Positions 26,999 through 34,143 are shown, counted from the first letter of the stretch. The stretch: DNA of 58,977 bases from Flavobacterium hydrocarbonoxydans (GCF_009789235.1 NZ_WSTB01000017.1:1-58977), one strand, 5' to 3'. The notes: generated from the sequence alone by a model not told the origin. Numbers and translations are program-made.

Positions 26999-27021
26999 TA
27001 CTAATCTGATAGGGTAATGGA
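26999..27021 (+). promoter_or_regulatory. Candidate operator: GATAGGGTAATGGA motif, copy 1
   Basis: TACTAATCTGATAGGGTAAT followed by GGA. The same motif (TACTAAGCCGATAGGGTAAT-GGA) is just downstream of the cysH promoter at 38358-38380. Here it lies about 20 bases before the -33 box of the leader L1 promoter. A binding site for the Rrf2-type regulator encoded at 36919 is inference. Confidence 0.5.
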
Positions 27022-27038
27022 AATTATTTTGCTTTTTG

Positions 27039-27070
27039 TTTGGTGGTTTCAAAAAAAGTTCTCAAATTTG
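27039..27070 (+). promoter_or_regulatory. Promoter of the L1/L2 attenuator transcript
   Basis: TTTG (27039-27042), 20-base spacer, CAAATTTG (27063-27070). Transcription would start near 27077, about 14 bases before the L1 ATG. The L3 promoter has the same layout. Confidence 0.65.
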
Positions 27071-27090
27071 CCAAACAAAAGAATAAGAAA

Positions 27091-27159
27091 ATGAATTTAA
27101 CTGCTAAAAATATGTGCTGCATGATGTCGGAAACTTCCGCAGAGCGCGCTATTGTTTAG
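27091..27159 (+). CDS. Leader peptide L1 (22 codons, Met-Cys-Cys-Met-Met run)
   Basis: Too short for standard gene calling. ATG follows an A-rich stretch; codons 8-12 are ATG TGC TGC ATG ATG, the run expected of a peptide whose translation senses cysteine or methionyl/cysteinyl-tRNA. Downstream of that run, GCAGAG (27139-27144) can pair with CTCTGC of the following terminator's 5' arm (27188-27193), giving an antiterminator. The stop codon lies just past this segment, so a ribosome that finishes would tend to mask it. First of four such leaders in 27.1-29.8 kb. Confidence 0.6.
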   Translation: MNLTAKNMCCMMSETSAERAIV

Positions 27160-27182
27160 TACTTAAATCTAAAAATAACAAT

Positions 27183-27214
27183 AAAACCTCTGCAATTCGC
27201 GGAGGTTTTTTTTT
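27183..27214 (+). terminator. Attenuator terminator T1 after leader L1
   Basis: AAAACCTCTGC - AATTC - GCGGAGGTTTT, an 11-pair stem (one G-T), followed by T residues. It lies 23 bases past the L1 stop and well upstream of any long gene. Confidence 0.85.
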
Positions 27215-27231
27215 GAATCAAATCGAAAAAA

Positions 27232-27503
27232 AATAAACCATATAAGTCATATAAGAGAATATAAGTTTTATGTTTAAAGAAAAGCTAAAAGAACTTATAA
27301 GACTTATATGGTAAAAGAAAAAAATAAACCATATAAGTCATATAAGAGAATATAAGTTTTATGTTTAAAGAAAAGCTAAAAGAACTTATAAGACTTATAT
27401 GGTAAAAGAAAAAAATAAACAAAAGAAGTCTATAAGATAATATCAGTTTTATGTTTAAAGAAAAGCTAAATAAACTTATATGACTTATATGGTGAGAAGA
27501 AAA
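27232..27503. repeat. Three tandem 91-bp units, each able to form a long stem-loop
   Basis: Units at 27232-27322, 27323-27413 and 27414-27503. The first two are nearly identical, the third diverged at its left arm. Each has outer arms ACCATATAAGTCATATAAG and CTTATAAGACTTATATGGT (19 pairs, one mismatch) around a ~40-base middle. They separate terminator T1 from leader L2. The unrelated middle is repeated, not variable, so this is not a CRISPR. Confidence 0.85.
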
Positions 27504-27506
27504 AAA

Positions 27507-27587
27507 ATGAATAAATCAGTAGTAAATAAAATGATGATGTGTTGTAAGATGTGTATGTGCGTCCCAATTTGCTGTTGCCGAAAGTGA
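27507..27587 (+). CDS. Leader peptide L2 (26 codons, 7 Cys and 6 Met)
   Basis: Half of its codons are Cys or Met: a Met-Met-Met-Cys-Cys-Lys-Met-Cys-Met-Cys run at codons 9-18 and Cys-Cys-Cys at codons 22-24. CCGAAAG at the end of the frame (27578-27584) is identical to the start of the 3' arm of the next terminator, so it can pair with the terminator's 5' arm (CTTTTGG, 27626-27632) and block it. No separate promoter is seen, so it is likely read from the L1 promoter through T1. Such a Cys/Met density in a short frame before a terminator is the hallmark of attenuation leaders. Confidence 0.7.
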   Translation: MNKSVVNKMMMCCKMCMCVPICCCRK

Positions 27588-27620
27588 AAGATGAAATCTT
27601 TGTTATAGTTTCCTAACTAT

Positions 27621-27657
27621 AAGCCCTTTTGGTAGCCATCCGAAAGGGCTTTTTTTA
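27621..27657 (+). terminator. Attenuator terminator T2 after leader L2
   Basis: AAGCCCTTTTGG (27621-27632) and CCGAAAGGGCTT (27640-27651) followed by a T run. An upstream hairpin (TTATAGTT/AACTATAA, 27603-27622) overlaps its first bases. Confidence 0.9.
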
Positions 27658-27682
27658 TTTCCTTAATTAAAAATTTAAAATC

Positions 27683-27874
27683 ATGAAAATCATATATAAA
27701 ATCTCAAAAATAGTTCAGTCCATTCTAAGAACGAACCCGTCAAAACAAATTGCTAATCTTATTCAAAACCAAACTATAAAACTAAAACATTTAAAAGGTG
27801 AAATACATTCTGGAGGATCAAATTCCTTGTTGTTTCAGATGTATGCCCACGAAGAAGAAGATCTTTTTATTTAA
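27683..27874 (+). CDS. Small conserved-tail protein A (63 aa) ahead of metY
   Basis: 63 residues, no Cys. The N-terminal half is basic (MKIIYKISKIVQSILR...) and the end reads NSLLFQMYAHEEEDLFI. Protein B at 29978 ends NSLLFLMYSKENENLFI and lies in the same position of a parallel module, so this is a real paralogous family. There is no signal peptide or membrane helix. It sits between attenuator T2 and metY, 111 bases from metY, the gap filled with AATATCAA words. I do not know its function; it is probably under the same sulfur control. A regulatory or ribosome-acting nascent peptide is one possibility. Confidence 0.7.
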   Translation: MKIIYKISKIVQSILRTNPSKQIANLIQNQTIKLKHLKGEIHSGGSNSLLFQMYAHEEEDLFI

Positions 27875-27985
27875 AGCAATATCAAAAATCAATATCAATG
27901 TCAATATCAAAAGTCAATATCAATATCAAAAGTCAATTTTAATCTCAATTTTAAAATATTAACAATATCTAAAAACTAAGAAATC

Positions 27986-29287
27986 ATGAGTACACAAAAA
28001 TTTGCAACAAACGCATTACACGCAGGACACGATGTTACTAAAAACGCAGGAACAAGAGCAGTGCCAATTTATCAAACATCATCGTATGTATTTAACAACT
28101 CAGACCACGCTGCTAATTTATTTGGTCTAGCCGAAGCGGGTTTTATCTACACCCGATTAAATAACCCGACAAACGATGTGCTGGAGCAACGACTGGCTTC
28201 GCTCGAAGGCGGAATTGGAGCTGTAGTGACGGCATCAGGAGCTTCGGCTATTTCGACCACTTTCCTGACTTTGCTAAAAGCAGGTGACCATATTGTAGCT
28301 TCGAACAGTTTGTATGGCGGAACTTATAATTTATTAAAAGTGACCTTACCGCGTTTAGGAATTACGACAACTTTTGTTGATCCTTCGAAACCTGAGAATT
28401 TTACCAAAGCGGCCAAAGAAAACACAAGAGCTTTTTTTGTAGAATCTTTAGGAAACCCAAAATTGGATGTTCTGGATTTGAAAGCAATTGGTGAGCAGGC
28501 CAAAAACTTCAAAGTGCCTTTTATTGTAGATAATACGGTAGCAACACCTTATTTATTAAACCCAATTGAGCATGGGGCAAACATTGTAATTCATTCGCTT
28601 ACCAAATATATTTCCGGAAACGGAACCTCATTAGGCGGCGTTATTATCGATGCCGGAACATTTGACTGGTCAAACGGAAAATTCCCTGAATTTACAGAAC
28701 CTTCAGCCGGATATCACGGATTAGTTTATCATGAAGCATTAGGAAATGCGGCTTTTATTGCTAAAGTGAGAATCGAAGGATTGCGTGATTTTGGAGCGGC
28801 TTTGAGTCCGTTTAATGCTTTTCAAATTATTCAGGGATTAGAAACTCTGCCAATCCGAATTAAGAAACACAGCGAAAATGCTTTGGCTCTTGCCGAATGG
28901 TTAGAGAAACAAGATGAGGTGGTTTGGGTGAATTATCCAGGATTAAAATCGAATAAATATTACGATCTGGCTCAGGAATATTTACCAGAAGGACAAAGCG
29001 GAATCATCACTTTTGGATTAAAAGGCGGTTTTGAAGCGGCCAAAAAAGTGGTTGATGAAACCAAATTGTTTTCGCTTTTAGCGAATATTGGCGATACAAA
29101 ATCATTGATTATTCATCCGGCAAGCACCACGCATCAGCAATTGTCTGACGAGGAACAGCTGGAAACGGGAGTTTCAAAGGATTTGGTCCGACTTTCTGTA
29201 GGGATCGAAGATATAGACGATTTAATTGATGATTTGAAAAAGGTTTTCGAAAGTGTTACACAGTCGCAATACAGTCTTAAAAATTAG
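27986..29287 (+). CDS. metY: O-acetylhomoserine sulfhydrylase (MetY type)
   Basis: 433 residues, the length of O-acetylhomoserine aminocarboxypropyltransferases rather than the ~390 of MetB/MetZ. Uses sulfide and O-acetylhomoserine to make homocysteine, with PLP. Seen: FATNALHAGHD start, VPIYQTSSYVF, TRLNNPTNDVLEQRLASLEGG, the PLP lysine in VIHSLTKYISGNGTSLGG, and HPASTTHQQLSDEEQ near the end. It follows two tandem attenuators and small protein A, and ends at its own terminator. MetZ at 34880 is a second enzyme for the same step. Confidence 0.95.
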   Translation: MSTQKFATNALHAGHDVTKNAGTRAVPIYQTSSYVFNNSDHAANLFGLAEAGFIYTRLNNPTNDVLEQRLASLEGGIGAVVTASGASAISTTFLTLLKAGDHIVASNSLYGGTYNLLKVTLPRLGITTTFVDPSKPENFTKAAKENTRAFFVESLGNPKLDVLDLKAIGEQAKNFKVPFIVDNTVATPYLLNPIEHGANIVIHSLTKYISGNGTSLGGVIIDAGTFDWSNGKFPEFTEPSAGYHGLVYHEALGNAAFIAKVRIEGLRDFGAALSPFNAFQIIQGLETLPIRIKKHSENALALAEWLEKQDEVVWVNYPGLKSNKYYDLAQEYLPEGQSGIITFGLKGGFEAAKKVVDETKLFSLLANIGDTKSLIIHPASTTHQQLSDEEQLETGVSKDLVRLSVGIEDIDDLIDDLKKVFESVTQSQYSLKN

Positions 29288-29308
29288 TTTTTTTTGTTTT
29301 TTGTTTGA

Positions 29309-29352
29309 AAAATTGCCTTTAGTGACGTGAGTTTTGCTAAGGGTAATTTTTT
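29309..29352 (+). terminator. Terminator after metY
   Basis: AAATTGCCTTTAG (29309-29321) pairs fully with CTAAGGGTAATTT (29336-29348) allowing two G-T pairs; T run follows. Confidence 0.8.
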
Positions 29353-29522
29353 TTCTTAAAAAGTTCTTTGATAAATTGATTTGTGGAGATAATTTTAAAG
29401 ATAATCAGTATAAAAAACTCGTAAGTTTTGCCTTATTTATAGAAGCAGAAGTTTTTGTAAGATGTTTTTTAACGTTAAAATGTATTTTTTGTCGATTTTT
29501 AGGATTAATTTATTGAAATTCA

Positions 29523-29554
29523 TTTGTGTAAGAAAAAAATTATTTGCATATTTG
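29523..29554 (+). promoter_or_regulatory. Promoter of the L3/L4 attenuator transcript
   Basis: TTTG (29523-29526), 20-base spacer, CATATTTG (29547-29554); transcription would begin about 16 bases before the L3 ATG, as for L1. Confidence 0.65.
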
Positions 29555-29575
29555 TTAAACCCAAAAGCTACTATA

Positions 29576-29653
29576 ATGATGCAGATACAATTAAATGTCA
29601 ACAAGATGTGTTATGCCATTTCGGATAAAACCGTTGGGTCGTTTATTGCTTAA
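29576..29653 (+). CDS. Leader peptide L3 (25 codons, Met-Cys)
   Basis: Starts ATG ATG; codons 11-12 are ATG TGT. It has fewer sulfur codons than L1, L2 or L4, but the same placement: about 16 bases from its promoter and 28 bases before a strong terminator. TTGGG near its end (29634-29638) could pair with CCCAA of the terminator (29688-29692), a weaker competing structure than in L2 or L4. Called by analogy with the other three. Confidence 0.5.
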   Translation: MMQIQLNVNKMCYAISDKTVGSFIA

Positions 29654-29680
29654 AAATTGTCAGACAATATTTAATATAGC

Positions 29681-29712
29681 AAAGCCTCCCAAAAACAAAT
29701 GGGAGGCTTTTT
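29681..29712 (+). terminator. Attenuator terminator T3 after leader L3
   Basis: AAAGCCTCCC - AAAAACAAAT - GGGAGGCTTT plus T residues; perfect 10-pair stem. Confidence 0.9.
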
Positions 29713-29760
29713 AAATTTACAGAAATGCAGGAATTTTTTAAAATAAAAGATAAATCACAG

Positions 29761-29823
29761 ATGAAGAAATTACAGATGAACCAGATGTTTAACGTCGCGC
29801 TTATTTGCGTATGCGTCTGTTGA
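29761..29823 (+). CDS. Leader peptide L4 (20 codons ending Cys-Val-Cys-Val-Cys)
   Basis: The last five codons are TGC GTA TGC GTC TGT, then TGA. From inside that stop codon onward, GATATC-C-AAAAG (29822-29833) is complementary to CTTTTGATATC of the next terminator (29858-29868): 11 pairs with one bulged C. A ribosome stalled on the first Cys codons would leave this segment free to form the antiterminator, while one at the stop codon would cover it. No promoter is seen after T3, so it should be read from the L3 promoter. Confidence 0.65.
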   Translation: MKKLQMNQMFNVALICVCVC

Positions 29824-29852
29824 TATCCAAAAGAATAATGAGTTTATAACTT

Positions 29853-29888
29853 AAACCCTTTTGATATCAGAATCAAAAGGGTTTTTTT
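29853..29888 (+). terminator. Attenuator terminator T4 after leader L4
   Basis: AAACCCTTTTGAT (29853-29865) and ATCAAAAGGGTTT (29872-29884) followed by T residues; perfect 13-pair stem. Confidence 0.9.
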
Positions 29889-29977
29889 ATTTCATTGGTT
29901 TGATTTAACAAAAAGATAAATTAATAATAAACTTAACACAATAACACATTTATAAATACCACTAAACTAACGTACTT

Positions 29978-30184
29978 ATGAAAACATTAAACTACTTCTC
30001 AAGAACATTTTCTGCAATCAGAAATTTTAGGACAAAAGTAAATAACTTGCCGCCGCCAGTAAATGAATTGGTTCACCCTAGATTTGGGTTAACAGCTACA
30101 GGAGATAAAAATGCGCAAACAAAAGCGCCCAACTCATTACTTTTTTTGATGTATTCAAAAGAAAATGAAAATCTTTTTATTTAA
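29978..30184 (+). CDS. Small conserved-tail protein B (68 aa)
   Basis: 68 residues, no Cys. Ends NSLLFLMYSKENENLFI, matching protein A (63 aa, 27683-27874) over the last 17 residues, while the N-terminal halves share little beyond a basic start (MKTLNYFSRTFSAIRN). Like A, it follows two tandem attenuators and precedes a methionine-pathway gene, here the riboswitch-controlled metX-thrA unit. No membrane helix or signal peptide is obvious. Function unknown. Confidence 0.7.
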   Translation: MKTLNYFSRTFSAIRNFRTKVNNLPPPVNELVHPRFGLTATGDKNAQTKAPNSLLFLMYSKENENLFI

Positions 30185-30313
30185 ATCAAAAGACATCATA
30201 CAATAGGGGCAAACCTACTTAAATTTACTGGGCAAATTGTTCGGTAAATTTCTGCGTACACTGGTTTTTGGATTCATAAATAAATAAGAAACAAAACAAA
30301 CTGTTGAGATAAA

Positions 30314-30345
30314 TTTGTTTGTTTAAGAAAATAGTAGTTAATTTG
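30314..30345 (+). promoter_or_regulatory. Promoter of the metX riboswitch transcript
   Basis: TTTG (30314-30317; a second TTTG at 30318), 20-base spacer, TTAATTTG (30338-30345); about 30 bases before the first riboswitch stem. So metX-thrA has its own start independent of the attenuators. Confidence 0.6.
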
Positions 30346-30374
30346 CACCATTAAGTTCAGAAACGTATTGAAAT

Positions 30375-30479
30375 GTTATAAAGAAAGGACGAGGGATTAG
30401 ACCCGATGAATCCTTAGCAACCCTTCGGTAAAGCGAAGAAGGTGCTGCATTCTACCACGCCCAAACGTGGAAAGATAAC
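30375..30479 (+). ncRNA. SAM-I (S-box) riboswitch ahead of metX-thrA
   Basis: Closing stem GTTAT/ATAAC, then the signature GAGGGATTAGACCCGATGAA, CCTTAGCAACCC, a variable hairpin with AAGGTGCTGCATTCTACC, and GTGGAAAGATAAC. This is the standard aptamer that binds SAM and lowers expression of methionine genes. It ends 76 bases before the metX start; no clear intrinsic terminator follows, so control may be translational. Confidence 0.95.
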
Positions 30480-30555
30480 AACAAGAATTTTTCTAGTTTC
30501 CTGCTAGTTTTTTCTTTCTAATATTTCCAGATACAAATCAAATAATACAACAGAT

Positions 30556-31545
30556 TTGAAATTGGAAAATATACCAAACCCTATAATTATACAAAATTTC
30601 ATCACCGAAAGTGGTGCATCATATCCTACTTTGCCTTTAAGTTTTGCACTTTTTGGCTTGCCGTTGCATACAGCTCCAGTTGTTTTGGTCAATCATGCCC
30701 TAACCGGAAATGCTCAGGTAACCGGTGAAAATGGCTGGTGGAATGACTTAATTGGCGAAGGAAAAACAATAGACACTACACAATACACCATTTTATCATT
30801 CAACGTTCCAGGTAATGGAAATGATACTTTCGTAATCGAAAATTATCAGGATTTTACCACTCGGGATGTAGCTAAAATTTTTCTTCAGGGAATTAAAGCT
30901 TTGAATGTGGAGCAGGTTTACGCCATCATTGGAGGTTCTGTTGGTGGAGGAATTGCCTGGGAAATGCTGGCTTTAGAACCTAACATTACCCAACATTTAA
31001 TCCCGATTGCGACCGACTGGAAATCGACTGACTGGATGATTGCCAATTGTTTTCTACAGGAACAAATTCTGAATAATTCATCAAAACCTATTGAAGATGC
31101 CCGTATTCACGCGATGTTGTGTTACCGTTCTCCCGAATCATTCAAAGAGAAATTTCAACGTACTGTAAACGAAAATCTGAATATTTTCAATATCGAAAGC
31201 TGGCTGGCGCATCACGGAGATAAATTACAAAAAAGATATCAATTGGCTTCTTATAAACTCATGAACCAATTGCTCAAAACCATAGATATTACCAGAAATA
31301 AAGAGGATTTCGAAACTTTAATAACAAAAACAAAAGCAGCGATTCACATTATCGGAATCAATTCGGACTTGTTTTTTACAGCAAAAGAGAATCGGGAAAC
31401 TTTCGAAGAATTAAAAAAGTTCAAAGAAAATGTTTTTTACAGCGAAATAGATTCGGTACACGGACATGACGCTTTTTTAATCGAGTACAAACAATTAGAT
31501 CATTTACTTGCCGATATTTTTAAGGCAGAAACAATAAAAAATTAA
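30556..31545 (+). CDS. metX: Homoserine O-acetyltransferase, TTG start
   Basis: 329 residues. Activates homoserine with acetyl-CoA for sulfhydrylation. An alpha/beta hydrolase fold: VNHALTGNAQVTGENGWW (oxyanion/ligand segment), nucleophile Ser in IIGGSVGGGIAWEM, and the C-terminal catalytic HGHDAFLIEY. No ATG exists in frame between the stop at 30505 and conserved sequence, so TTG 30556 (or TTG 30562) is the start, which is unusual here. It is first in a two-gene unit with thrA (one base between stop and ATG) under the SAM-I riboswitch. Confidence 0.92.
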   Translation: MKLENIPNPIIIQNFITESGASYPTLPLSFALFGLPLHTAPVVLVNHALTGNAQVTGENGWWNDLIGEGKTIDTTQYTILSFNVPGNGNDTFVIENYQDFTTRDVAKIFLQGIKALNVEQVYAIIGGSVGGGIAWEMLALEPNITQHLIPIATDWKSTDWMIANCFLQEQILNNSSKPIEDARIHAMLCYRSPESFKEKFQRTVNENLNIFNIESWLAHHGDKLQKRYQLASYKLMNQLLKTIDITRNKEDFETLITKTKAAIHIIGINSDLFFTAKENRETFEELKKFKENVFYSEIDSVHGHDAFLIEYKQLDHLLADIFKAETIKN

Positions 31546-31546
31546 A

Positions 31547-33961
31547 ATGAAAATATTAAAATTTGGAGGTAAATCATTATCAAACGGAGAAGGATTAAAC
31601 AAAGTTGTCCAGATAATTACAGATAAAGTACAACAGGGAGAAAAAATTGCTGTAGTAGTTTCGGCACGTGGAAATGCTACAGATGAATTAGAATATATTC
31701 TGAAAATTGCGGCCAAAAACGGTGATTATAAAAGATTATTAGAAAATTTTAAAGTTTACCAGGTTTCAGATTATCCACAAGTTGATTTGTCTGAAGAGTT
31801 TACCATTTTAGACAAACTTTTTGAAGGAGTAAGCCTGATTGGTGATTACAGCAATAAAATAAAAGATCAGATTTTATCGAAAGGAGAATTGCTTTCGGCT
31901 AAATTATTGACCGCTATTTTGGTTGAAAAAGGCATTCCGGCCAATTTCGCAGATTCAAGAGAATTACTGAAAACCGACTCTAAATTTGGAGATGCTCAGC
32001 CTTTGGAACAACTTTCAAAGAAAAATGTTGTCAATTATTTTAAAGAACATAACGGATCAACAGTTAATATTATAACAGGTTTCATAGGTTCAAACAACAA
32101 TAACGACACCACTACTTTAGGTAGAAACGGGAGTAATTATACGGCTTCGCTAATTGCGAATTACTTAAACGCAGAAGAACTTCAGAACTTTACGCACGTT
32201 GACGGAATTTATACAGCAAACCCGGATTTAGTGGCAGATGCTAAAAAAATTGAATATTTATCGTTTAATGAAGCAAACGAGTTGGCCAATTTTGGAGCGA
32301 CAATTTTGCATGCCAAAACGATTATTCCGTTGTTGGAAAAAAATATTCCGCTTCGAATTTTGAACACATTCAATCATGAAAATCGTGGCACTTTAATCAC
32401 TTCAGATGCTGCAAAAGAAGGAATCAAAACACTTTCGGTTCTGGAGAATGTTTCCCTTGTAAATCTTGAAGGTCGCGGATTACTTGGAAAAGCAGGTATT
32501 GATGCCAGAATTTTTAAGGTTATGGGCGATCATAATATTAGTGTTAGTATCATTTCGCAAGGATCTTCAGAAAGAGGAATTGGACTTGTGGTAGCGACTG
32601 AGAAAGCCACATTGGCGATGGTTGAATTGGAGAAAGAATTCGAAAATGACTTTTATTCAAAAGATGTAAATCAAATTACGGTAACGGATAATGTTTCGGT
32701 TATTTCGATTATTGGTCAGGATTTGAGCACTTTTCATAAGCCTTACACCGCATTAATTAAAAACAAAATTGTTCCGATTTTGTTCAATAACACGGTTACC
32801 GGTAAAAACGTGAGTTTGGTAGTGAAGAAATCAGAATTGAATAAAGCACTAAACGTAATTCACGGAGAGATTTTTGGTGTTTCTAAAAAAATCAATATTG
32901 CGATTTTTGGGCATGGATTGGTTGGTGGAACCTTAATCAATCAGATTTTAGAATCGGCAGCAGCGATTGAAAAACGTAAAGGCATTAAGCTGAATGTTTT
33001 TGCCATAGCGAATTCTAAAAAACTACTTTTAAATAAAAATGGCGTAACGGCTGACTGGAAAAATAGCATTCAAAAAGATGGTGCAGAGTACACGATAAAA
33101 GATATTATTGAGTACGCAGACAAGTATCATTTAGAAAATTTAATTGCGATCGATAACACAGCAAGTGCAACATTTGTAGAAAATTATATTCCGCTTGTCG
33201 AAAGCAGTTTCGACTTGATTTCTTCGAATAAAGTAGCCAATACATTGAGTTATGGTTTTTATAAAGAACTAAGAAAAGCATTAACGGATAATCAAAAGAA
33301 TTATCTTTACGAAACGAATGTTGGAGCTGGATTACCATTGATTGATACCATAAAATTATTACACCTTTCGGGTGAAAATATCACTAAAATTAAAGGAGTT
33401 TTCTCCGGAACTTTGAGTTATTTATTTAATAATTTCTCTGCGAAAGACGTTCCGTTTAGCGAAATTTTGAAAGAAGCAATTGATAACGGATACACAGAAC
33501 CAGATCCGCGTGAGGATTTATGCGGAAATGATGTGGGAAGAAAATTATTGATTCTGGCTAGAGAATTAGATTTGCAGAATGAGTTTGAAGAAATCTCGAT
33601 TCAGAACTTGATTCCAGAGCATTTACGCGAAGGAAATGTTGCTGATTTCCTAACCAAACTAAAAGAATTCGACCCAATTTACGATAAAATAAAAGCAGAT
33701 CAAAAACCAAATCACGTATTGAGATACATCGGTGAATTATCTGGAGATTTACAAAATGACAAAGGAAATCTGGAAGTAAAATTAGTTTCAGTGCCATCAG
33801 ACACTGCCTTAGGCGGATTGAAAGGTTCTGATTCTTTCTTCGAAATTTACACAGAATCTTACGGAGATCGTCCAATAGTAATTCAGGGTGCCGGAGCAGG
33901 TTCTGCGGTAACAGCGAGAGGAGTTTTTGGAGATATTTTGAGATTATCGGATAAAGGTTAA
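31547..33961 (+). CDS. thrA: Bifunctional aspartokinase / homoserine dehydrogenase
   Basis: 804 residues. The N-terminal aspartokinase (KFGGKSLSNGEGLNKVV; SELLSAKLL-like KGELLSAKLLTA; TTLGRNGSNYTA) is followed by ACT-type regulatory repeats (~305-450, GKAGIDARIFKVMGDHNISVSIISQGSSE in two pieces) and a C-terminal homoserine dehydrogenase (IAIFGHGLVGGTLINQIL, SSNKVANT, GAGLPLIDTIKLL, GYTEPDPREDLCGNDVGRK). The kinase motif has KFGGKS where KFGGTS is usual. Supplies homoserine to MetX. Coupled to metX and shares its riboswitch; the R/S repeats at 34005-34222 follow it. Confidence 0.95.
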   Translation: MKILKFGGKSLSNGEGLNKVVQIITDKVQQGEKIAVVVSARGNATDELEYILKIAAKNGDYKRLLENFKVYQVSDYPQVDLSEEFTILDKLFEGVSLIGDYSNKIKDQILSKGELLSAKLLTAILVEKGIPANFADSRELLKTDSKFGDAQPLEQLSKKNVVNYFKEHNGSTVNIITGFIGSNNNNDTTTLGRNGSNYTASLIANYLNAEELQNFTHVDGIYTANPDLVADAKKIEYLSFNEANELANFGATILHAKTIIPLLEKNIPLRILNTFNHENRGTLITSDAAKEGIKTLSVLENVSLVNLEGRGLLGKAGIDARIFKVMGDHNISVSIISQGSSERGIGLVVATEKATLAMVELEKEFENDFYSKDVNQITVTDNVSVISIIGQDLSTFHKPYTALIKNKIVPILFNNTVTGKNVSLVVKKSELNKALNVIHGEIFGVSKKINIAIFGHGLVGGTLINQILESAAAIEKRKGIKLNVFAIANSKKLLLNKNGVTADWKNSIQKDGAEYTIKDIIEYADKYHLENLIAIDNTASATFVENYIPLVESSFDLISSNKVANTLSYGFYKELRKALTDNQKNYLYETNVGAGLPLIDTIKLLHLSGENITKIKGVFSGTLSYLFNNFSAKDVPFSEILKEAIDNGYTEPDPREDLCGNDVGRKLLILARELDLQNEFEEISIQNLIPEHLREGNVADFLTKLKEFDPIYDKIKADQKPNHVLRYIGELSGDLQNDKGNLEVKLVSVPSDTALGGLKGSDSFFEIYTESYGDRPIVIQGAGAGSAVTARGVFGDILRLSDKG

Positions 33962-34004
33962 AAAGGATTTTAGAATTTAGAGTTCAGATTTCTAAATCAA
34001 TTGC

Positions 34005-34112
34005 AGTTTGTCATTTCGAGGGACGAGAAATCTCCGTAAGCAGCTCCGCAATGGGAAGACAATCTTTGTCGAGTTTCTCACGGAGATTTCTCGTCCCTCG
34101 AAATGACAAACT
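34005..34112. repeat. Dispersed repeat S copy: 33-bp perfect inverted repeat
   Basis: Arms 34005-34037 and 34080-34112 are exact complements (AGTTTGTCATTTCGAGGGAC... on the left). It lies 31 bases upstream of repeat R copy 3, and could act as a terminator for thrA though no T run follows. Confidence 0.85.
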
Positions 34113-34143
34113 AGCCGATAACTTTCTTTTGAAAACGAATTTC

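Noticed and set aside
27232..27503. Possible CRISPR array
   Set aside because: The three units repeat in full, including their middles; there are no unique spacers and no cas genes.
29334..29653. 60- and 63-codon frames between metY and the L3 leader
   Set aside because: They cross the metY terminator and the L3 promoter and lack credible starts; only the short L3 frame fits the promoter position.
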